Counted from the stretch's first letter, positions 24,551 through 32,456 are shown. The stretch is 64,000 nt of DNA from Lentzea sp033794685 (GCA_033794685.1 JARAYZ010000001.1); one strand, 5' to 3'. The notes: generated by a model from the letters alone, not told the origin. A program made the numbers and translations.

Positions 24551-25471
24551 ATGATCCGCAACGCTCTGATCGCCGCCGCCGCTCTCACCGCCGTCGTCGC
24601 TCCCGCCACCGCCGTGGCGGACCCGATCATCGGCACGCCGCCCCCGTGCGTCGGCGCCTCCGACCTGGCCGGTGCGGACTTCAACGTGAAGAAGTGCGGT
24701 GTCAGCGACGTGGACCAGTTCCGCGCCGGCCTGGAGAACAACGGCAACGCGTACTGCGGTCCGGCCTCCCTCTACAACGTCCTGCACTACTGGGGTCATG
24801 AGAAGGACGCCCCGGTCGGCTGGCTGACCACCAAGGTCGGCAACCTCAACCCGAAGGACCCGGCCGACTACAGCGTCATCACCAACTCGATCGGACGCAT
24901 CGGCGTCGACGCGAAGTACGACGGCGGCACCAGCCTCGGCAACCTCCGCACCGCGTGGAACATCGCCACCAAGCCCGCCCGTGACGCCGGTTGGACCACC
25001 TCCACGGGTGGCGTGAGCACGCACGAGAACCCGGACTTCGCCGGTGAACTCGCGAAGAAGCTCAACGAGGGCCCGCTGCAGCTCGTGTACGGCCGCTACA
25101 AGGCGGGCCCCACGACCGGTTCGTTGCAGCGCAGCGGTGGCCACATCGTCACCGTCGTGTCCGCGACCGGTTCGTTCAACGGCAGCACGGTCAAGCTCAA
25201 GCTGGCCGACCCGGGCCGCGCGCTCGACAGCGGCCAGGGCAACTACCTCTACACCCAGTCCTCCTACGAGTCGCTCGACGTCACCCTGACCAAGCGCTCC
25301 ATCAAGGAGTACGTGCCGGTCAAGGACGACGAGAACACCCGCGAGGACGAGTCGCTGGAGCCGGGCACCTACCGCACCGTGACGCGCTGGGAGCTCACCG
25401 GCGACCGCTACGTCAGCGACACCACCCGTCAGATGGTCGAGGGCTTCAGCTGGTTCGACATGGCCAAGTAG
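24551..25471 (+). CDS. Secreted C39-like (papain-fold) cysteine peptidase-like protein
   Basis: The 306-residue product has a signal peptide (IRNALIAAAALTAVVAPATA). NAYCGPASLYNVLHYWG around Cys69 matches the C39/papain-like QxxCGPxS nucleophile motif, with SGGHIVTVVS giving His198 and LADPG giving Asp220, so a complete Cys-His-Asp triad is present. The oxyanion Gln is replaced by Asn-Ala-Tyr context (NNGNAYC), where an Asn may serve. AAGGGG stands 8 nt before ATG 24551. A strong terminator follows, so it is a single-gene unit. Substrate unknown; no bacteriocin or transporter gene is nearby. Confidence 0.7.
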   Translation: MIRNALIAAAALTAVVAPATAVADPIIGTPPPCVGASDLAGADFNVKKCGVSDVDQFRAGLENNGNAYCGPASLYNVLHYWGHEKDAPVGWLTTKVGNLNPKDPADYSVITNSIGRIGVDAKYDGGTSLGNLRTAWNIATKPARDAGWTTSTGGVSTHENPDFAGELAKKLNEGPLQLVYGRYKAGPTTGSLQRSGGHIVTVVSATGSFNGSTVKLKLADPGRALDSGQGNYLYTQSSYESLDVTLTKRSIKEYVPVKDDENTREDESLEPGTYRTVTRWELTGDRYVSDTTRQMVEGFSWFDMAK

Positions 25472-25486
25472 TTCTCGAGCGAGACC

Positions 25487-25515
25487 GGGGCCGCACTCTT
25501 CAAGGGTGCGGCCCC
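25487..25515 (+). terminator. Intrinsic-type terminator after the C39-like gene
   Basis: GGGGCCGCAC (25487-25496) and GTGCGGCCCC (25506-25515) form a perfect 10-bp stem with a 9-nt loop, starting 16 nt after the stop. There is no long T-tract, as is usual in actinobacteria. Confidence 0.8.
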
Positions 25516-25522
25516 TTCGCCA

Positions 25523-25535
25523 TAGCCTGGTGTCA
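25523..25535 (+). promoter_or_regulatory. Probable leaderless promoter (-10 TAGCCT)
   Basis: TAGCCT at 25523-25528 lies six bases before ATG 25535, right behind the terminator of the previous gene. Confidence 0.45.
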
Positions 25536-26050
25536 TGCACAGCCGCGATCGGGAACGCACCCGCCGCCGGTTGCTGGACGCCGCGTTCGTCGAGTTCGCC
25601 GCCTACGGGATCGCCGGGGCGCGGATGGAACGCATCGCCCGCATCGCCCGGTGTTCCGCGGGCCTCGCCTACAACTACTACGGCGGCAAGGACGAGTTGT
25701 TCGACGCCGTGCAGTCGGAGGTGGTGGGCGCCGCCGTGGTGGAGTTCGACGCCCGCGACCTGCCGGGGTACGCGGGCCGGTTGTACGACCTGCAACACCA
25801 GCACCCCGAGTTCGCGCGGCTCGCGACCTGGCAACGGCTGGAGCGGCGCGGGTCGGTCAGCCGGGTGGCGGACGTGGAGGCGATCCGGTCCGCTCAGGAA
25901 CTCGGAGTCGTGTCCTCGCGGTTCTCCGCCGAGCAGGTGTTGCAGCTGGTGCTGGCGGTCGCGTCGATGTGGTCGAACGGGGCGGGATCGGACCACGTGG
26001 AGCGGCGGCGGACGGTCGAGGACGCGGTGCGGCGGCTGGTCGAACCATGA
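25535..26050 (+). CDS. TetR family regulator upstream of two glycosyltransferases
   Basis: The 171-residue product has a TetR helix-turn-helix (RRRLLDAAFVEFAAYGIAGA, then IARCSAGLAYNYYGGKDELF) and a C-terminal helical domain with DLPGYAGRLYD. The paralogue at 62517-63041 shares FAxYGIAGAR and DLPGYAGRL, so both belong to one subfamily. The glycosyltransferase gene starts 33 nt downstream, with its own apparent promoter, and is the probable target. Confidence 0.85.
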   Translation: MHSRDRERTRRRLLDAAFVEFAAYGIAGARMERIARIARCSAGLAYNYYGGKDELFDAVQSEVVGAAVVEFDARDLPGYAGRLYDLQHQHPEFARLATWQRLERRGSVSRVADVEAIRSAQELGVVSSRFSAEQVLQLVLAVASMWSNGAGSDHVERRRTVEDAVRRLVEP

Positions 26051-26070
26051 GGCACTCCGTCTCATGTGGT

Positions 26071-26083
26071 TAACCTGGATCTA
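26071..26083 (+). promoter_or_regulatory. Probable leaderless promoter (-10 TAACCT) inside a GGTTAACC palindrome
   Basis: TAACCT at 26071-26076 lies six bases before ATG 26083. The surrounding GGTTAACC is an 8-bp palindrome that could contribute to a repressor site. Confidence 0.45.
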
Positions 26084-27159
26084 TGCGTGTTCTCGTGGTC
26101 TCCGCTCCCCTCCTGGGTCACGTCTTCCCTCTGATGCCGCTGGCCCTGGCGTTGCGCGAGGCGGGCCACGAGGTCGTGGTCGCGACGGGCGGTGAGGCGC
26201 TGCGGGTCCGCGACTCCGGCCTGCGGGTCGAGGACGTGGTTCCCTCGAACGTCCGCTTCGGACCTATCGCGTTGCGCATCATGGTCACGCACCCGTTGGT
26301 GGCCAAGAGGGAGATGCGCGGGAGCGGCCGGCTCGACTTCGTGTCGCGGATGTTCGGCGCGGTCGGCGACGCGATGACGGCGCCGTTGCGGGCGTTCGCG
26401 CGCACGTGGCGGCCGGACGTCGTGGTGCACGAACCGCTGGCCGCCGCCGGGTCCGCGCTGGGGGTGCCGTCGATCGTCCACGACGTGTCGCTGTTCGACG
26501 GGCTGGTGCTGACGGACGCGGTCGGGGCGCGGATGAAGGCCGAGGTGCGTTCTCCCGCAACGGTTCTGCGCACGGCGCCGCCGTCGCTCGCGGAGTTTCC
26601 CGGCGGGGAACGGATGCGGTTCGTGCCCTACAGCGGTGACGGCGAGGTGCCGCAGTGGCTCGCGGAGCCGTCGGGCACGCCGCGCATCCTGGTCAGCCGG
26701 AGCACCGCGCCCGGTCCTGGCGCGGGCCGGATGATGGCCGCCGTGGTCAAGGCGGCCGAGCAGGTGGACGCCGAGTTCGTGCTGGTCCGTCCGGAACGGA
26801 CCGAGGGCCTGCCGGGCAACGTCCGGACGGTCGGGTGGGTGCCGATCCCACGCGTGCTGCCGTTCTGCGACGGGATCGTGCACCACGGTGGCGCGGGGAC
26901 GCTGCTCGGCGCGCTCGCGGCCGGGGTGCCGCAGCTGGTCGAGCCGGGGCCGGGCGACCGGACGGTGCACGCGACGGCGATCACCGGGCGCGGGGCCGGG
27001 CTGAGGGCGGGGCCCCGGGAGGTCACGGCGGAGCTGCTCACCCGGTTGATCGAGGACTCGAAGCTGCAGCGGGCCGCCGGCGAGGTGCGCGCCGAGATCG
27101 CGTCGATGCCATCGCCTCACGAGGTGGCGGAACGGTGGGAAAGTCTCCCGGGACAATAG
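26083..27159 (+). CDS. GT1-family (MGT-like) glycosyltransferase
   Basis: The 358-residue product begins MRVLVVSAPLLGHVFPLMPL and carries the sugar-nucleotide site IVHHGGAGTLLGALAAGVPQ near residue 265, followed by GPGDRTVHA. These are the hallmarks of macrolide or polyketide glycosyltransferases. It is more divergent from the gene at 27181 than a recent duplicate would be: the acceptor half differs, with no long VFEVINAG-type region. It is flanked by a TetR gene and a second glycosyltransferase. Acceptor unknown. Confidence 0.85.
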   Translation: MRVLVVSAPLLGHVFPLMPLALALREAGHEVVVATGGEALRVRDSGLRVEDVVPSNVRFGPIALRIMVTHPLVAKREMRGSGRLDFVSRMFGAVGDAMTAPLRAFARTWRPDVVVHEPLAAAGSALGVPSIVHDVSLFDGLVLTDAVGARMKAEVRSPATVLRTAPPSLAEFPGGERMRFVPYSGDGEVPQWLAEPSGTPRILVSRSTAPGPGAGRMMAAVVKAAEQVDAEFVLVRPERTEGLPGNVRTVGWVPIPRVLPFCDGIVHHGGAGTLLGALAAGVPQLVEPGPGDRTVHATAITGRGAGLRAGPREVTAELLTRLIEDSKLQRAAGEVRAEIASMPSPHEVAERWESLPGQ

Positions 27160-27168
27160 GAGAACACC

Positions 27169-27181
27169 TAATGTGACCGGG
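27169..27181 (+). promoter_or_regulatory. Probable leaderless promoter (-10 TAATGT)
   Basis: TAATGT at 27169-27174 lies six bases before GTG 27181, inside the 21-nt gap after the previous stop codon. Confidence 0.45.
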
Positions 27182-28326
27182 TGCGCATTCTCTTCTCGAG
27201 CCTAGGCTCACACGGACACGTTTACCCGATACTCCCGCTCGCGATCGCCGCGCGAGCGCAGGGACATGACGTTCTGTACGCCGTCGACTCAGGATTCCAC
27301 GCGACCGTGGAAAAGCTGGGCTTCACCGTCGTGGACGCGGGCATCAGCATCTGGGCCGCGTTCCGCCAGGCCAACGAACTGCACGGCACGGGCGAGTTCC
27401 GGCGCGACATGCTGCGCCAGACCGCCGTCGACGCGTTCGGGTCCTTGCTGCCCAGGGCCTTCGTGAACGATCTGGAACCGGTGCTCGAGCGGGACAAGCC
27501 CGACCTGGTCGTCTTCGAGGTCATCAACGCGGGCGCCGGCCTCGCCGCGATGCGCGCCGGGATTCCGGCGGTCTGCCACGGATTCGGCAAGATGGACGAA
27601 ACCCTCGTCCCGGAGGCGATGAGCGACCTCCTCCTGGAGTACGTCGACGAACTCGGTATCACCCTGCCGAATGGGCAGCATTACGGACTCGGATCGACTT
27701 ATCTCGACGTCTTCCCGCCGTCTTTGCAGGACCTGAACTTCCTTTCGGACGTCGATCGAATTCCGATGCGTCCGGTTCCGTTCGCCGAGCCGGGCGAATT
27801 GCCCGAATGGGTCGTGAGGCACGAGAGGCCGCTGGTCTACCTGACGTTCGGCACCGCGTTCTCGAACCCGGACGTGCTGCGGACCGCGATCACCGGGCTG
27901 TCCGGTGTGGACGCCGAGGTGCTGGTCGCGACGGGGCCGCAGGTCGACCCGTCCGTGCTGACCGACATGCCGGCCAACGTGCACGTGCTCCCGTGGGTGC
28001 CCCAGGCGGATCTGCTCGCGCACGCAGATCTCGTCGCGCACCACGGTGGTGCCGGCACCACCGTCGCCGCCATGACGAACGGCCTGCCGCAGCTCGTGCT
28101 GCCGCAGGGCGCGGACCAGTTCCGCAACGCCGAGATCGTCGCGGACACCGGGCTGGGCGGCCGGCTCGTCGGCGAGGACTTCACGGCGGACGCGGTGCAG
28201 GAGGTCGCGCGGAAGCTGTTGCGGGACAACGACGTTCAGGCAGCGAACGCCCGCATCGCCGCGGAGATCGCCGCCATGCCGTCGCCGGACGAGGTCGTGC
28301 CGAGGCTGGCCGACCTCGCCGGCTGA
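27181..28326 (+). CDS. GT1-family (MGT-like) glycosyltransferase
   Basis: The 381-residue product starts MRILFSSLGSHGHVYPILPL and has the donor-site signature LVAHHGGAGTTVAAMTNGLP and LPQGADQFRNAE, the same LPQGADQF seen in the glycosyltransferase at 3461. It is the third such enzyme in the window and lies downstream of the TetR-glycosyltransferase pair. Members glycosylate macrolides and other hydrophobic compounds, for biosynthesis or for detoxification. No polyketide genes are present in the window, which favours detoxification or a remote cluster. Confidence 0.85.
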   Translation: MRILFSSLGSHGHVYPILPLAIAARAQGHDVLYAVDSGFHATVEKLGFTVVDAGISIWAAFRQANELHGTGEFRRDMLRQTAVDAFGSLLPRAFVNDLEPVLERDKPDLVVFEVINAGAGLAAMRAGIPAVCHGFGKMDETLVPEAMSDLLLEYVDELGITLPNGQHYGLGSTYLDVFPPSLQDLNFLSDVDRIPMRPVPFAEPGELPEWVVRHERPLVYLTFGTAFSNPDVLRTAITGLSGVDAEVLVATGPQVDPSVLTDMPANVHVLPWVPQADLLAHADLVAHHGGAGTTVAAMTNGLPQLVLPQGADQFRNAEIVADTGLGGRLVGEDFTADAVQEVARKLLRDNDVQAANARIAAEIAAMPSPDEVVPRLADLAG

Positions 28327-28335
28327 CGACGTGCG

Positions 28336-28450
28336 AACCGGTGCCTAGGCGCTGTCCTGCGAGTTCGTCAGGTGAGAGACGCGGCCGAGAGTCCCGCCGC
28401 TGTCGCCCGACGAGACTTGCAGGACAGCGCCTACTCGGTGGGCACCGGTT
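28336..28450. repeat. Long inverted repeat (25 bp in two blocks) at the 3' end of two convergent genes
   Basis: AACCGGTGCC (28336-28345) pairs exactly with GGCACCGGTT (28441-28450), and TAGGCGCTGTCCTGC (28346-28360) pairs exactly with GCAGGACAGCGCCTA (28419-28433). Seven unpaired bases lie on one side and a 58-nt segment is in the loop. The right arm includes the last codons of the STAS gene. It may act as a bidirectional terminator, but it is unusually long. Confidence 0.75.
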
Positions 28451-28814
28451 TCAGCGCGGACAACGCCTCCTCGACGGAGTCGTACAACGCCAGGACGTCG
28501 GCCACCCCCGTGACCTGCAACGGACGCCTGACGGCCCGCTGCGGCGCCACGACGTGCAGCTTCTTGCCGTTCTCCTCGGCCAGCTCGTGGGCCGAGATCA
28601 GCGTGGAGATGCCGGTCGAGCCGAAGAAGCTCACCAGCGTGAGATCGGCGACCAGGGCCGGGCCACCGGAGGTGAAGCCGAGCCGCACCGCGTCGAGCAC
28701 CTCGTCGGCCGTGTCGACGTCGATCTCGCCCTCCACGGCGACGACCGCGACTCCGGCGACGTCCACAGCACTGACTGTGAGCAGCGGCGATTCCTTGAAC
28801 AGTTCTTCGTTCAC
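28431..28814 (-). CDS. STAS-domain anti-sigma factor antagonist
   Basis: The 127-residue product has the STAS pattern: VAVVAVEGEIDVDTADEVLD near residue 22, then ALVADLTLVSFFGSTGISTL, where the Ser of GSTG is at the position phosphorylated by anti-sigma kinases in SpoIIAA/BldG-like proteins. The usual D in DSSG is Gly here. GTG 28814, with GGGGAG 6 nt upstream, is preferred over 28862, which would add a Cys-containing stretch. No anti-sigma kinase gene is adjacent. The end of the gene overlaps a long inverted repeat. Confidence 0.8.
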   Translation of the reverse strand: MNEELFKESPLLTVSAVDVAGVAVVAVEGEIDVDTADEVLDAVRLGFTSGGPALVADLTLVSFFGSTGISTLISAHELAEENGKKLHVVAPQRAVRRPLQVTGVADVLALYDSVEEALSALKPVPTE

Positions 28815-28917
28815 CAGCACTCCCCGGTGGCCGAAGGCGCACGAGACTCGGACTCCGAGCACGCTGCTGAACCCGGCTGTCGCCCCGACGTTACGGCCGT
28901 TGCTTCCCCATCACAAC

Positions 28918-29049
28918 TTACCGTCCGCCCGGCCTCCGGAGGGCGGCGAGCTGCGACCGCGCGCCGAGCTGGTCGAGGACGCGCTGCACGTGGTTACGCG
29001 CGGTGCTGCGGGCGACGCCGTGGTCCTCCACGAGAACCACTCGGGTCAT
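28918..29049 (-). pseudogene. Remnant of a NarL/LuxR-type response regulator with an internal deletion
   Basis: The 43-codon frame reads MTRVVLVEDH, the first strand and acidic pocket of a receiver domain, followed directly by GVARSTARNHVQRVLDQLGA and RSQLAALRR, the recognition and last helices of a LuxR-type HTH. About 150-160 residues between these parts are missing, and the frame is kept. The best explanation is an in-frame deletion that left both ends of a NarL-family regulator gene. An alternative is a tiny DNA-binding peptide, but half an HTH would not fold. Confidence 0.65.
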
Positions 29050-29054
29050 GGGAG

Positions 29055-30050
29055 TCAGCGTACGGCGTACCGGAAGTTCCGCGACCGTCCTGACACGAAC
29101 GGTCGCACCGCCTCGAACACCTCTTGGTGCTGCTCCTCGACGCCCAGCCGCGGCGAGATGACCTTCAGCAGATGGGTGGCGTCGGTGGCGAGCGCGCCGC
29201 CGAGCGGGAGCACGCTGAGGAAGATCTCGGCGCTGGAGTTCTCGGCGATCTCCCTGGCTCGTTGCAGCGCTTCCAACGGCAGGTCGGTCAGCAGGACGTT
29301 GTCGCCCTGGTAGGCGTGCGGGGGCAGTGGTTCACCGGCGGCGTCGGCGAAGGGCTTCGCGCTGAACTCCTCCTTCAGCGTCGGCGCGACGCGGAGGTGG
29401 CTGATGTCGAACGGTTTCGAGCTCGCGAAGGTGACGCGCACGACGTCGCCGAGGGTGGTGAGCGCCGGGGTGACATGACCGGGCAGGTCCCAGCCGTGGA
29501 ACGCCTCGAAGACCGCTTTCGCGTGCCGCGCCTCGAAGAACAGCTCGCCCGCGTGGACGTGGGTGACGGGCAGGAGCTCGAACTCGATGGCGGTGACGAC
29601 GTCGCCGGCCTTCTCCGTCGCGCGGACGCGGTCGCTCGCGAAGCCGAACTCCCTGGCCAGCACGCTGAATCCACCGCCGAGCGTGTACCCGACGACGCCG
29701 ACGTCACTCGCGTCACCGCTGAGCGGGGCGAGGCCGTGCGGTGCCGCCTTCTCGATCACCTGCTGCCAGACCGCGCCTGCCTCGGCCCTCGCGGTGTTCG
29801 TCGCGGGGTCGACCTCGACCTGGTTCATGCGTTTCGTGGAGATGAGGACGCCGGTGGTCGCCGTGGTCAGGCCGTGGCCGGTGGCCTGGATCGCGTACTC
29901 GAGGCCGTGGGTCTCGGCGTGACTTACGGCTTCCTCGACGTCTTGGGCGGTCTCCACGGCGAAGATGACCTGGGGTTCGTGGCGGAGTCCGGTCTGGAAA
30001 CCACTGCGTTCCTCGTCGTAACCGGCGTCTCCGGGGTAGAAGATGTGCAT
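29055..30050 (-). CDS. FAD-linked oxidase (PCMH-type), shortened
   Basis: The N-terminal half is a clear FAD-binding PCMH domain: VIFAVETAQDVEEAVSHAET, then AIQATGHGLTTATTGVLIST and APLSGDASDVGVVGYTLGGG. After FGFASDRVRATEKAG the chain goes straight to DVVTAIEFELLPV, so the segment that normally contains DLFWAxRGGGGNFG, about 35-40 residues, is missing in frame. The C-terminus ends in RSRNFRYAVR without a full berberine-bridge motif. At 331 aa it is shorter than typical relatives (about 450). It is divergent from a LysR gene and is its likely target. Activity is doubtful. Confidence 0.7.
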   Translation of the reverse strand: MHIFYPGDAGYDEERSGFQTGLRHEPQVIFAVETAQDVEEAVSHAETHGLEYAIQATGHGLTTATTGVLISTKRMNQVEVDPATNTARAEAGAVWQQVIEKAAPHGLAPLSGDASDVGVVGYTLGGGFSVLAREFGFASDRVRATEKAGDVVTAIEFELLPVTHVHAGELFFEARHAKAVFEAFHGWDLPGHVTPALTTLGDVVRVTFASSKPFDISHLRVAPTLKEEFSAKPFADAAGEPLPPHAYQGDNVLLTDLPLEALQRAREIAENSSAEIFLSVLPLGGALATDATHLLKVISPRLGVEEQHQEVFEAVRPFVSGRSRNFRYAVR

Positions 30051-30106
30051 GTCTTGAGGGTCGCTGGCCTGCGTCTATATGTCCAAGAGCCAGTCGGTAC
30101 GCCTTC

Positions 30107-30121
30107 TATAATCATTGGTTA
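30107..30121 (+). promoter_or_regulatory. Consensus -10 (TATAAT) and LysR-type box at the LysR start
   Basis: TATAAT at 30107-30112 lies eight bases before ATG 30121. The overlapping ATAATCATTGGTTAT (30108-30122) is a near-palindrome of the T-N11-A type bound by LysR regulators, so autorepression at the promoter is likely. Confidence 0.5.
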
Positions 30122-30990
30122 TGGAGCTTCGGCAGCTGGAGTACTTCGTCGCGGTCGCGGAATCAGGCTCGTTCACGCGAGCGGCGGAACGGGTCCACGT
30201 CGCGCAGCCCGGGGTCAGCTCGCAGATCCGGCGGCTGGAGCGGGAGCTCGGACACGACCTGCTCGACCGGTCGGGGCGCACGGTCACGCTGACCGACGTG
30301 GGTGCGGCTGTGCTGCCGCTGGCGCGGGCGGCACTGGGGTCGGTGGAGTCGGCGCGGCGGACCGTGGAGGAGATGGCCGGGCTGGTGCGCGGTGCCGTGC
30401 GCGTCGGGATGGTCGTGTCGTGCGGGATCACGGACCTGCCCGAGCTGCTGTCGGCGTTCCACACGTCGTTTCCCGCTGTCGAGATCACGTTGTCCGAGGC
30501 CAACTCCGACGAGCTGATCTCGTCCCTTGTGGACGGTTCACTGGACTTCGCTCTCGTCGGTTACGCGGGTGCTGAGCCGGACGGGTTGTCCGTCCGGGTG
30601 CTGGCGGACGAACCGCTCGTCGCCGCCGTGTCCAACACGGATCCCTGGTGCGGCAGGGAGTCCGTGAGGCTGGACGAGCTGCTGGAGCGCGGGTTGATCA
30701 GCCTGCCGCCGGGCACGGGGTTGCGCGGGGCGCTGGACGCGGCCTGTGGCTCGCGCAAGCCGCGGATCGCGTTCGAGGCGTCGGCGCCGTCGATGGTGAT
30801 CACGCTGGCGGAGCGCGGGCTCGGTCCGGCGATCCTGGCGGCGTCGATGGCCGGCGGGCTGCACGCCGTGCGGATCACCGATCCGTCACCGCACAGCAGG
30901 CTCGCGTTCGCGTGGCGCGCGGAGGGTCCGCGCAGCCCGGCCGCGCGGGCGTTGATCGGGCTCGCGGAAAACCAGGTGACAGCGATCTAG
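30121..30990 (+). CDS. LysR family transcriptional regulator
   Basis: The 289-residue product begins MELRQLEYFVAVAESGSFTR with the LysR winged helix (RAAERVHVAQPGVSSQIRRL) and a periplasmic-binding-like effector domain from about residue 90 (GAVRVGMVV). It is divergent from the FAD-linked oxidase gene, with a 70-nt intergenic region that carries a LysR-type box, and is expected to control both. Effector unknown. Confidence 0.9.
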   Translation: MELRQLEYFVAVAESGSFTRAAERVHVAQPGVSSQIRRLERELGHDLLDRSGRTVTLTDVGAAVLPLARAALGSVESARRTVEEMAGLVRGAVRVGMVVSCGITDLPELLSAFHTSFPAVEITLSEANSDELISSLVDGSLDFALVGYAGAEPDGLSVRVLADEPLVAAVSNTDPWCGRESVRLDELLERGLISLPPGTGLRGALDAACGSRKPRIAFEASAPSMVITLAERGLGPAILAASMAGGLHAVRITDPSPHSRLAFAWRAEGPRSPAARALIGLAENQVTAI

Positions 30991-31197
30991 ACGCCTGTCA
31001 CGATCAACGCATGTTCCTGACGGCTGAGCACAAGACGTACGTGGGTGTTCCCGCGTGCGCGCTCGCCGTCGCCTCGGCACAGCTGAACGGCGCCCGAGTC
31101 TGACCCTTCTCCAGTCCATCCTTCAGGACCACTGGAGGAGGGTTGTAGCGGTCCGCGGTTCTGAGACTCCAGCTGTGACACCTGAGGACACAGGGCA
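30991..31197 (+). other. Leader region before the EF-Tu paralogue
   Basis: This 207-nt gap has no convincing gene. A 30-codon frame starts at 31011 but lacks a ribosome-binding site. CTCCAGT (31109-31115) and ACTGGAG (31131-31137) form a small hairpin 60 nt before the start, so the EF-Tu-like mRNA may have a structured leader. Confidence 0.4.
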
Positions 31198-32379
31198 ATG
31201 AAGCAAGAGTTCGTGCGTGCCAAGCCACATCTCAACATCGGCACCATGGGGCACGTCGACCACGGCAAGACCACGCTGACCGCGGCCATCACCAAGGTTC
31301 TGTCCGAAAAGGACCCTTCGGGCACCACCTTCACGGCGTTCGACCGGATCGACCGGGCGCCCGAGGAGCTGGCCCGCGGCATCACGATCAACATCGCGCA
31401 CGTCGAGTACGAGACGCCGACGCGTCACTACGCGCACGTCGACATGCCCGGCCACGCCGACTACGTGAAGAACATGATCACGGGGGCGGCGCAGCTGGAC
31501 GGCGCGATCCTCGTGGTGTCCGCGGAGGACGGTTCGATGCCGCAGACGCGTGAGCACGTGGTGCTGGCGCACCGTGTTGGTGTGCCGTACATCGTGGTGG
31601 CGCTGAACAAGGCCGACGCGGTGAGCGACCCGGAGCTGCTCGACCTGGTCGAGCTGGAGATCCGGGACCTGCTCTCCCAGTACGGCTTCAACGGCGACGC
31701 CACCCCGGTCGTGCGGGTCTCGGGCCTGCGCGCGCTCCAGGGCGACACGGTGTGGGTGGAGTCCGTCGTGGCGTTGCTCGACGCCGTGGACGCGCACGTG
31801 CCGGTGCCGGTCCGGGATCTGAGCGGCGCGTTCCTGATGCCGATCGAGAACGTCCTGACCATCACCGGCCGCGGCACGGTCGTGACCGGTGCGGTGGAAC
31901 GGGGTGTGCTCGGCCTCGGCGACCAGGTCGAGGTGCTCGGTCTCGGCGACTCCGTGTCGTCCGTGGCCACCGGCATCGAGACGTTCGGCAAGCCCATGCA
32001 GCAGGCCCAGGCGGGAGACAACGCCGCGATCCTGCTGCGGGGCGTGAAGCGCGGCGACGTCCGGCGCGGCCAGGTGCTGGCCCTGCCCGGCAGCGTCGCG
32101 CCGCACACCCGGTTCCGCGCGTCCGTGTACCTGCTCTCGCACGCCGAGGGCGGCAGGCACACGGGGATCGCGTCGAACTACCGCCCGCAGTTCCACTTCC
32201 GCACCGGCGACGTCGTCGGCGTGGTGGAGCTCGACAGGACGCTGGCCCTGCCAGGTGACACCGTCGAGGTCACGGTGGAGCTGGGCAAGGCGGTGGCGAT
32301 GGACACCGGGCTGGGCTTCGCGATCCGCGAGGGTGGCAAGACCGTGGGTGCCGGCACGGTCGGTGAAATCCTCGCCTAG
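31198..32379 (+). CDS. tuf: Divergent EF-Tu paralogue
   Basis: The 393-residue protein is collinear with elongation factor Tu: GHVDHGKTTL (G1), RGITINIAHVEYET (switch I), DMPGHADYVKNM (G3, with Met where Cys is usual), NKAD (G4), EGGRHT and RPQFHFRT of domain 2/3, and FAIREGGKTVGAGTV at the end. The G5 motif SAL is SGL, and many surface positions differ from the housekeeping form. It is not next to rpsL-rpsG-fusA, so it is an extra copy like tuf2/tuf3 genes of some antibiotic producers, where such copies can confer resistance to elfamycins or act under stress. That role is inferred. Confidence 0.85.
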   Translation: MKQEFVRAKPHLNIGTMGHVDHGKTTLTAAITKVLSEKDPSGTTFTAFDRIDRAPEELARGITINIAHVEYETPTRHYAHVDMPGHADYVKNMITGAAQLDGAILVVSAEDGSMPQTREHVVLAHRVGVPYIVVALNKADAVSDPELLDLVELEIRDLLSQYGFNGDATPVVRVSGLRALQGDTVWVESVVALLDAVDAHVPVPVRDLSGAFLMPIENVLTITGRGTVVTGAVERGVLGLGDQVEVLGLGDSVSSVATGIETFGKPMQQAQAGDNAAILLRGVKRGDVRRGQVLALPGSVAPHTRFRASVYLLSHAEGGRHTGIASNYRPQFHFRTGDVVGVVELDRTLALPGDTVEVTVELGKAVAMDTGLGFAIREGGKTVGAGTVGEILA

Positions 32380-32420
32380 GCGGCGGTGACGACCCGAGAA
32401 GGTGGTCGCGCTGCCTTGCA

Positions 32421-32453
32421 GAGCGCGGCGGGACTCCTTGTCCCGCCGCGCTC
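32421..32453 (+). terminator. Strong terminator after the EF-Tu paralogue
   Basis: GAGCGCGGCGGGAC (32421-32434) pairs perfectly with GTCCCGCCGCGCTC (32440-32453) around a TCCTT loop, and TTGT follows. It also serves the convergent gene that ends at 32457. Confidence 0.85.
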
Positions 32454-32456
32454 TTG

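Noticed and set aside
27155..27172. TAGGAGAACACCTA as a TetR operator before the second glycosyltransferase.
   Set aside because: Only four base pairs of symmetry at each end, which is too weak.
3443..28326. A polyketide or macrolide biosynthetic cluster around the three glycosyltransferases.
   Set aside because: No polyketide synthase, sugar-biosynthesis or tailoring set is present; the glycosyltransferases sit with TetR genes instead.
31011..31103. A 30-codon frame before the EF-Tu paralogue as a leader peptide.
   Set aside because: It has no ribosome-binding site, no TANNNT box and no runs of one amino acid, so evidence for attenuation is lacking.
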